Translations under genes and position numbers: made by a program
Shown: in pieces, positions 57,575 to 64,000 of the stretch
Position numbering within the stretch: the stretch's first letter is position 1
How the letters are laid out: every line of letters starts with the position of its first letter
NCBI GenBank assembly: GCA_018857735.1
Contig: JABMCL010002423.1
Coordinates: forward strand, 221,001 to 285,000
Direction: 5' to 3'
Length of the DNA stretch: 64,000 nucleotides
From: Alviniconcha marisindica
Taxonomy: Eukaryota > Mollusca > Gastropoda > Provannidae
Notes under the pieces: generated by a model
Told to the model about the DNA's origin: nothing
What the model saw: the letters and a program-made list of their open reading frames with translations, nothing else
Database searches by the model: none

Positions 57575-57860
57575 GGTAATGATAATAATGGACATTTCTA
57601 AAGCGCCCACCCTGCGGCTGAAAGCAATGTACGAACATAACATACAGTGACATAATGTACATCTAGACAGAGACTTATCAGTTTAAGAAACGCATAATGT
57701 GCACATCAGTCAACACGGGTTCAAACAACATAATGTACACATCGGCAACGCGGGTTCAAATATAACTGCAACTGTGCACACACACACGCACGCGCGCGCG
57801 CACACACGCACGCACGCACGCACGCACTAACACACACACATACACACACACACTGTACAG
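57575..57860 (-). repeat. Retroposon tail fragment next to CA/CG microsatellite
   Basis: GATAATAATGGACATTTCTAAAGCGCC with a following GCGGCTGAAAGCAATGTACG is again a LINE-like 3' end on the minus strand. A 48-bp-spaced duplicate containing ATAATGTRCACATC ... GGGTTCAAA follows at about 57690-57760, then (CA/CG)n at 57775-57855. Confidence 0.5.
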
Positions 57861-59640
57861 ACTGACAGGAGAAGGACAGTGTTGCTTGACTGACCGGTTT
57901 GCAGAAGAGCCTCCAAGTAAAACTTCAACTCGGTGACCCGTAATTTTGTTTTACTTTTGGGGTTTGTCGGACACTGAACGTTACATAGGTCCATGTTTGC
58001 ACCGTGGCAGTATTTATTGAGTTACTATGTGACCGTGGACAGTTTACAAGGTCACTGCGACGTTGAACAGTTCAAACTGAAAGCTGTGGATTCGCAGCAG
58101 AAGGGACTGTATTTTCTGCATCAGCATCACTGCGAAGAGAAAAATATCGTGAATGGCATCACCAACAGCAAACCCACTGCTGCAGGGGAAAGCACTTTGT
58201 AAAAGCTGAAACTGGTATTGTGTTTGCCAGAGATACCTACAGTTGTCTCCCATTTACACGAAAGTAGACGAATGGCGGCTACAGACTTCCTGAGATGGTG
58301 CTTTTGCGGCAAGAACATCATTATGATAATGTTACGGCCAGGCAAACAAAATCGACCGCCGTAGTCTGGCAATGGCTCATCTGAGTAACTATCAAACAAC
58401 GGCACTCGAATTAGCTTCTATGCAGCCATGTCGCTGATTTCAGCGGTGAGACGGACCGAAGCTGACTGACCGGCACTGACGGTCTTTGGCCGGTGTCAGT
58501 CAGCTGGTATGCCCTAGCTATTTCCAGCAGTAACTTGACGAAAAAGATATACACCGTGGCGGGCACTTCGCCCAAGGTTTTATACATAATCCATCACTAT
58601 AGGTTTTGTGGTGGTAGCTTCTCGCGGCCGCAGTGTAGTTGAACGACTGTTGGCCTGGCAAACTGCAGTGCAAGAACTGACACTGAAAATTAACCGTCGA
58701 AAACAAACCAGTGATGCTAAAACTATTGAGACTGAAACGCCCGGAATGCATAAGTAATTGTGGCCTTGCCTAGCGGCTCCGTCATATTATTACTATTATT
58801 AGGCCGCCTATTATTAGTATTATTGGTAGGCCTTTTTTAAATTTAATTAAAGGCTTCTTCTTCTCAGTCACATGAGTTATCATTAAAGTTATTATCAGTT
58901 ATTATTAATATTATTATTATTATTATTATTATTAGGCCGCCTATTATTAGTAGGCCTTTTTAAACTTTTATTAAAGGCTTCTTCTTCTCTGTCAGTTATT
59001 GTTGTTATTATTATTATTAATTATTAACCCACGCAATGACAGCGAGTGACTGAATGTTCAGTGATGACTTGAGGCTCCGCAACTAGCTCCAGCGGCCGCT
59101 CAACTGAAAAGCCGCCGTATCTCAGTTCGAGTCAGCCAGTATGAAATACTTGCGCACTTCTGCCGCCTATCAAATTATGTTCACATAATTTAGCTCTTCT
59201 TCCGTCTCCGCAGTTTCACTGATGATGCATACACACACACACACATGATGCAGCACGGCAGAAACCGTATGTCCGCAGAGGCCGAGGAAAGGACAGCAGG
59301 GAAAGAATGGGATAGGGAATCGGCGGAGAGGCCAGGCCCCGACTTCCCTGTTCACACAGCTCCAGCCGGGGCATTCATTTCTATGTACTAGATAGGAAAA
59401 GAAACAAAGGCGCCCATATGGGGTTCACATTATAATTTGGTGCGGCCTCAGCCGTAGTTCAGTAGCGCTGTGATGATGATGACAGGCGGCTGATCATGCC
59501 GCGGTGGCGGCGGCGGCCACACTAGAGAAACGAAGATAAGACAAAATCACTTTATTTACGATGGTATTCGATAAACATGCATGTTTTGTTTTTTAGTTTT
59601 TTTTTTTAGTTTACTTTTTACATCCAGCCCTCAGTACCTA
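57861..59640. other. Intergenic DNA with an ATT-rich duplication
   Basis: 58780-59025 holds two copies of a segment with TTAGGCCGCCTATTATTAGTA and AAAGGCTTCTTCTTCTC, spaced about 125 nt apart and separated by (ATT)n. The 69-codon frame at 57993-58202 is not recognised. GGC repeats occur near 59500. No gene is supported. Confidence 0.55.
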
Positions 59641-60864
59641 ACTCTCAGCAGAGGTAGGTAGGTAGTGATGCTTAATGTCCTCAGATGTCACTGAGTTGAC
59701 ATATTAGGGACAAGCCTGAGACCAATGCCGAAGCATGGTTCAATATAGCTTTACGTCCACGGAAACCAGAAGGCTCGTTAGGACGGACAGCCCAGGACGG
59801 CTACCTCGACTCTCACACAGCTCCTGCCGAACTATGTCCAATCTCTAGATCCGATTATAATAATCAAAGTTATGTACACCGCCATTAGCTACGACACACC
59901 GGTATTGTGACACACATGGACTGCAAAAATCAAGTCGGGCAGTAGAGTTCAAACAAGATGAGAGACAGGGGGCCGAATGGGGTGGATATATAGGGCTTTG
60001 AAATCATAAGCAGCAAACATTATTGGTGGGTGAATGCGTGAAGAATACGTAAAACAGTAAAGTAAAACGTCACTTGCAGGCGGGTTCAGACAATCAGCAA
60101 GTTTAACCAGGCATGAAGAGACAGAGAGTGGGGGCGGCGCTTTTTAAGACTATGCCCAGGTAGTGGGATGATACACACGCAAAGCGACTGTCCACCGCAC
60201 AACCGCAACATTCGTGATTCACGCGAAACTCGGTCAGTGAAAACTGAAACTAAACGACGCGGCGAAATAAAAGACATAGCGGTAGGTGGTTTTCTTAGAA
60301 AGGGAAATAACCGAGAACCAACACCGACGACCCCTTGTACTCTATCTTCTCTCCCTTACTCTCCCTTACTTCTCTCCCCACAGGCAAATCTACTGGTGGG
60401 GAATAAGGAGACATATCCAAACTCCAAGCCCTGATTTACGATATCCTTCCTCCAACCACTGCCACAGTTGATTACGCCATAGGTCTCGAAAAATTGTCAG
60501 CTAACGGACAGTTTTTCGTTGTTGTTCAAATGGCAGCAAGTTTGTAACAGACAACTGAAAGTTCTTCTTCTTTACAGTCGTGGCCGCCCTTTACGTCCAC
60601 AGAAACCATAAGGCTTATTGGGAACGGCTCTGAAAGTTATAACGGGCATTTCTTTTGTAACCGCCCACGTTGCTTACGCCCTCACAAATAAAACCAAAGT
60701 CATTCGAATCGAGATGGAACTTTTTTATATATATTTTTTTTTAACCCGGTGCAGTACTGTTGACGTGCGTGCTTGGACGCCATGTTGCTTGGACAGTCGT
60801 ATCAATCAGTACCCAAACGGCTTTTCGGAGAGCGCTGACAGCATCAGTGGACAGTAAATAAGTA
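59641..60864. other. Intergenic DNA with SINE-tail fragments
   Basis: A GCTTAATGTCCTC-type tail module is at about 59667-59714 and GTCCACGGAAACCAGAAGGC at about 59755-59790. Another tail piece, TTTACGTCCACAGAAACCAT followed by AAGGCTTATTGGGAACGG, is at about 60591-60628. No gene is recognised. Confidence 0.6.
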
Positions 60865-61210
60865 AGTAAACATGGTGCTTAACGTCCACAGAAACCACGA
60901 GGCTTATTAGGGACGGGGAGAAGGGGGGAAGGGGGTATGGACGCGGGTTGGGGAAGAGGGAGATTATATACCTATCGCTACACTGTGACCACCAGAATGA
61001 TTCCTGCATTAAGATGGGCAGCGATGAGAGCCATTTTAATGTTTCAGTGGGAAGTGATGGACAAAGTTACAAGACAGTGTCCACAAACCACAACCTTTTT
61101 GAAGAGAAAGGCGGAGAGCCGAAGCGGTATCGAACCGACGTCCCGCTTCCGCCGCTTACCAGCCTCAGTAACGCCTTACCGCTGGGCCAAACCGGCTCGT
61201 CAGTGGACAG
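60865..61210 (-). mobile_element. tRNA-derived SINE, near full length
   Basis: Reading the minus strand from about 61200: GCCGGTTTGGCCCAGCGG is the A-box region and GGTTCGATACC (about 61123-61133) the B box. Then follow the central body, CATTCTGGTGGTCACAGTG, the TCCCTCTTCCCC segment and the tail GTCCCTAATAAGCC ... CGTTAAGCACCATG ending near 60870. Head, body and tail are all present; the element has no coding capacity and would depend on a LINE for movement. Confidence 0.87.
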
Positions 61211-61322
61211 CTGCGCGAAGCGAAGATAAACTATGAGTGTTCCTTCAGTGACGTAGCCGATTCTCAGTGGCAGAGCTTGGGGGAAGGTGCCGGAAAGCGA
61301 TGCTCCCAATATGAAGGAGAGC

Positions 61323-61361
61323 TTGTCCCTAATATGTCAGCCGGACATCTGAGGACATTAA
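61323..61361 (-). repeat. SINE-tail-like module interrupted at its TTAA
   Basis: TTGTCCCTAATATGTCA ... GACATCTGAGGACATTAA is the inverse of the modules at 1.85 and 59.67 kb. It stops at the TTAA where the neighbouring TTAA-bounded element begins, consistent with insertion into this repeat. Confidence 0.6.
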
Positions 61362-61621
61362 CTCTTTCACTGCCATGTTTGCCGCGCCGTCACTCGGAAA
61401 ACGAGCAATAAAAGTGACAAATCTGAAACCATTAAAGTAAAAGTCCAAGGTTTTTAAGTATGCAAAATGACCATCGAAATGATTGACAAATGAGTCACTA
61501 GTTTCAGATTTAATAAATTTTAAAAATAAAATAAATGTTTAATTGGGTTTTTAATCGGTTTTATTTTGTGTAGGCTGGCCGAGACTACAGTCTCGGGTTC
61601 TCCATCAGTCACGTAACTTTC

Positions 61622-61660
61622 CCGGAAGTGACGTCAGTCTGGGGAGTCAGTGCGGTTGCC
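61622..61660 (+). promoter_or_regulatory. Promoter-like ETS/CRE/YY1 cluster before the THAP frame
   Basis: CCGGAAGT, TGACGTCA and GCCATCTT (YY1 inverse, about 61658) stand within 45 nt, a common animal TATA-less promoter set, 55-90 nt before the THAP ATG. An inverted partial copy precedes the convergent frame. Confidence 0.45.
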
Positions 61661-61714
61661 ATCTTAGATTCTTCAGTAAACTGTGTATGCGTGTGGTCGA
61701 CAAAAAAGTTAACT

Positions 61715-62002
61715 ATGCCGGCCTACTGTGTTGCCGCGAACTGTAACAATTCGCAGACGACCCCAGGTATAACAATGCACGAGCTCCCGCGCAATCGACC
61801 CGCAGTGAGGCGAAAGTGGATTAAATTTATACAGTTCAAACGAGCTGACTTTCTTGCTGCGCCGCATCACGCCCATTTGTGTAGCGAGCACTTCAGTGAG
61901 TGCGATTTCGCAAACCCCATGGAATACCGCATGGGGTTTGCTTCGAAGCTGACACGATGTTCCGGTACTCTTTCAAAATCCTTCCTGGCAGGATCAAACT
62001 GA
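61715..62002 (+). CDS. THAP-type zinc-finger reading frame, truncated
   Basis: From ATG 61715 the frame gives 95 residues beginning MPAYCVAANC. The C2CH zinc ligands of a THAP domain are visible: C5, C10, C56 and H59 (LCSEHF), with the invariant P25 and W35 and a MGFASK block near 72-77. The usual closing AVPTIF-type motif is missing; after MGFASK the sequence stops resembling the family, exactly where the central palindrome ends. THAP domains bind DNA and occur in P-element-type transposases and host regulators. The frame lies inside the TTAA-bounded element, behind ETS-like CCGGAAGT (61622) and CRE-like TGACGTCA (61629) sites. Probably a captured first exon or a decayed gene fragment. Confidence 0.75.
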   Translation: MPAYCVAANCNNSQTTPGITMHELPRNRPAVRRKWIKFIQFKRADFLAAPHHAHLCSEHFSECDFANPMEYRMGFASKLTRCSGTLSKSFLAGSN

Positions 62003-62070
62003 TACAGCTGTGTCCTTGTGGGTCTCTCGGGCAAAGTATCAGTTTCGTCTTCGGAGCTCGAGTTGGCCAT
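61867..62070 (-). CDS. Convergent short frame, MANSSSEDETD type, function unknown
   Basis: On the minus strand ATG 62070 opens 67 codons beginning MANSSSEDETDTLPERP then a QLYQFDPARKDF segment; past the central palindrome it only reads THAP antisense. The start is preceded by CTGGGGAGTC and ACGTCA at the same spacing as on the THAP side, plus CACGTG at 62103. An acidic Ser-rich start followed by a YQFDP-like motif recalls the N-termini of uncharacterised invertebrate proteins, but I cannot name it. It may be a gene fragment. Confidence 0.35.
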   Translation of the reverse strand: MANSSSEDETDTLPERPTRTQLYQFDPARKDFERVPEHRVSFEANPMRYSMGFAKSHSLKCSLHKWA

Positions 62071-62536
62071 TTTGCAGCGACTCCCCAGAGTGACGTAGTA
62101 GTCACGTGATTTGGGCGTCATGGCGACGCTTTCCGTACGACAGAAAATGCCTTTTTTCGTGCATTTATAACCCTCAGATGACAGTTTCACCTACATCATC
62201 GTTCTCAGAGAGCTTTAACGGAAATCGTGTCAAAAATCACCCCTAACCTTGGACTTGTCCTTTAAGGCTTCTTTGCCCCATTCGCATGAGCACCCGAAAA
62301 GATTTCTATGAAAATGCACAGTATTGAAAATGAGATTTGTTATAGCCGGACCATCAAATGTACAATTTGCAGGCGTGTATGTGTGCATTTTTCAGCCCGG
62401 AAATTTGACAGGCTGCGGCAGTGAAGGGGTTAAACCCCACATCATTATCAGGGCGCGGGATCACAGACAAAGTCACCGGCAACACGACCCGCTCTGTTCT
62501 AATAAAGATGGAGACGAGTCAGAGAAAAGCATTCCT

Positions 62537-62760
62537 GAGCCGGTTTCCTGAGTGGCCTAGAGCCGGGTAAAAAGCAGAAGGACCTGGGTTCGATTCCGCT
62601 TCGGCTTCTCCTTTTGCTTGTAAATGGTTAGTTTTATGGACACCCTCTCAGTAATGACTTTGTCTCTCACCATGATTGAAACATTACTGCTTGCCCATCT
62701 GAGCGTATGAGTCATTCTGGTGGTGACAGTGTAGCTTTAGTTGGAGATCTCCCTCTTCCC
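62537..62760 (+). mobile_element. tRNA-derived SINE merging into the 49-bp minisatellite
   Basis: GAGCCGGTTTCCTGAGTGG is the A-box region and GGGTTCGATTCC (about 62587) the B box. The body includes ATGACTTTGTC and GAGTCATTCTGGTGGTGACA as in the other copies. After the TCCCTCTTCCCCCACCCC segment the expected tail is replaced by tandem copies of the preceding 49 bp. Confidence 0.82.
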
Positions 62761-64000
62761 CCACCCCCTGGGGTAACAGTGTAGCGTTAACAGTGTAGCG
62801 GTAGGTATAGTCTCCCTCTTCTCCCACCTGCTGGGATAACAGTGTAGCGTTAACAGTGTAGCGGTAGGTATAGTCTCCCTCTTCCCCCACCTGCTGGGAT
62901 AACAGTGTAGTATTAGGTATAGTCTCCCTCTTCCCCCACCTGCTGGGATAACAGTGTAGTATTAGGTATAGTCTCCCTATTCCCCCACCTGCTGGGATAA
63001 CAGTGTAGTATTAGGTATAGTCTCCCTCTTCCCCCACCTACTGGAATAACAGTAGTATTAGGTATAGTCTCCCTATTCCCCCACCTGCTGGGATAACAGT
63101 GTAGTATTAGATGTAGTCTCCCTATTCCCCCACCTGCTGGGGCAACAGTGTAGTATTAGGTATAGTCTCCCTATTCCCCCACCTGCTGGGACAACAGTGT
63201 AGTATTAGGTATAGTCTCCCTATTCCCCCACCTGCTGGGATAACAGTGTAGTATTAGGTATAGTCTCCCTATTCCCCCACCTGCTGGGATAACAGTGTAG
63301 TATTAGATGTAGTCTCCCTATTCCCCCACCTGCTGGGACAACAGTATATTTAGGTATAGTTCCCTTTCCCCACCTGCCTGGGATAACAGTGTAGATAGGT
63401 ATAGTCTCCCTATTCCCCACCTCCTGGGATAACAGTGTAGCGGTAGGTATAGTCTCCCTCTTCTCTCATCTCCTGGGATAACAGTGTAGCGGTTAGGTAT
63501 AGTCTCCCTTTCTCCACCTCCTGGGAAACAGTGTAGCGATTAGGTATAGTCTCCCTATTCCCCCACCTGCTGGGATAACAGTGTAGTATTAGGTATAGTC
63601 TCCCTATTCCCCACCTGCTGGGATAACAGTGTAGTATAGTTAGTCTCCCTATTCCCCCACCTGCTGGGACAACAGTGTATATTAGGTATAGTCTCCCTAT
63701 TCCCCACCTGCTGGGATAACAGTGTAGTATTAGGTATAGTCTCCCCCTTACCCCACCTCCTGGGATAACAGTGTAGCGGTAGGTATAGTCTCCCTCTTCT
63801 CCCACCTCCTGGGATAACAGTGTAGCGGTAGGTATAGTCTCCCTCTTTCCCCACCTGCTGGGATAACAGTGTAGTATTAGGTATAGTCTCCCTATTCCCC
63901 CACCTGCTGGGATAACAGTGTAGTATTAGGTATAGTCTCCCTATTCCTCCACCTGCTGGGATAACAGTGTAGTATTAGGTATAGTCTCCCTATTCCCCCA
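62724..64000 (+). repeat. 49-bp minisatellite, about 26 copies, continues past the window
   Basis: The consensus unit runs GGTATAGTCTCCCTATTCCC, then CCACCTGCTGGGATAACAGT, then GTAGTATTA. Variants alternate between TCCCTATT and TCCCTCTT, and between GTAGTATTA and GTAGCGGTA, in blocks, suggesting higher-order copying. Units near 63350-63560 and 63640 have small deletions. The unit matches the CAGTGTAGCGNTAGGTATA and TCCCTCTTCCCCNACC part of the SINE body. Confidence 0.95.

Larger units (their letters stand above)
61358..62433. mobile_element. TTAA-bounded nested-palindrome element carrying a THAP frame (piggyBac-like ends)
   Basis: TTAACTCTTTCACTGCC (61358-61374) and GGCAGTGAAGGGGTTAA (62417-62433) are inverted ends with TTAA on both sides, as in piggyBac-type insertions (TTAA target, termini starting CCC/CTC). 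Three further inverted matches are nested inside: 61432-61452 with 62245-62267 around AAGTCCAAGGTT; 61631-61648 with 62079-62096 around CTGGGGAGTC; and a central palindrome at 61910-61941. No transposase is present, so the element is non-autonomous. Length is about 1.08 kb. The piggyBac assignment rests on termini only. Confidence 0.6.

Noticed and set aside
63220..63854. Repetitive minus-strand frames over the right-end array, including a 131-codon one
   Set aside because: Translation of the 49-bp minisatellite; 49 is not a multiple of three and frames shift between units.
62724..64000. CRISPR-like appearance of regularly spaced repeats
   Set aside because: Units are head-to-tail without unique spacers and lie in animal DNA; it is a minisatellite.

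Overview
The window is animal nuclear DNA: long introns, GT-AG splice sites, abundant (CA)n, (TA)n and poly-G/C tracts, tRNA-derived SINEs, a non-LTR retrotransposon remnant and cut-and-paste type elements. The one clearly recognisable host gene is an Rbfox (Fox-1/A2BP1) splicing factor. Gene structure and repeat style suggest a lophotrochozoan, most likely a gastropod mollusc; this is inference, because no sequence was compared with a database.

Layout. 1-17.4 kb: upstream region with SINE pieces, a LINE 3' end (about 3.37-4.11 kb), CpG-rich patches and two weak candidate first exons (7313-7348, 7866-7913). 17,443-48,853 (+): ten Rbfox exons giving a continuous reading frame of 335 codons plus stop, covering most of the N-terminal region, the whole RRM, the Ala/Tyr-rich C-terminus and the terminal FAPY. 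The true start codon lies further upstream or is the ATG at 17,461. 48,854 to about 53,095: probable 3'UTR with several AATAAA signals. 53.1-64.0 kb: CpG-richer intergenic DNA with a 58-bp minisatellite, LINE-tail fragments, SINEs, a TTAA-bounded nested-palindrome element of about 1.08 kb carrying a THAP zinc-finger reading frame, and a 49-bp minisatellite running off the right edge that appears to have grown from a SINE tail.

Main biological point. The exon carrying RNP1 of the RRM (35,879-35,971) is exactly 93 nt, has the only strongly non-consensus donor of the set and sits in a cluster of four TGCATG motifs, the Rbfox binding site; one lies directly at the 3' splice site and one just beyond the 5' splice site. 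This is the layout by which mammalian Rbfox proteins cause skipping of their own 93-nt RRM exon to make a dominant-negative isoform. The sequence predicts that the same feedback circuit operates here. Further regulatory hints are a TGCATG 29 nt before the 160-nt exon, a tandem NAGNAG acceptor there, and an in-frame stop just past exon 9 that would remove the FAPY nuclear-localisation end.

Most of the remaining open frames are short, low-complexity or shadows of repeats and are not reported as genes.
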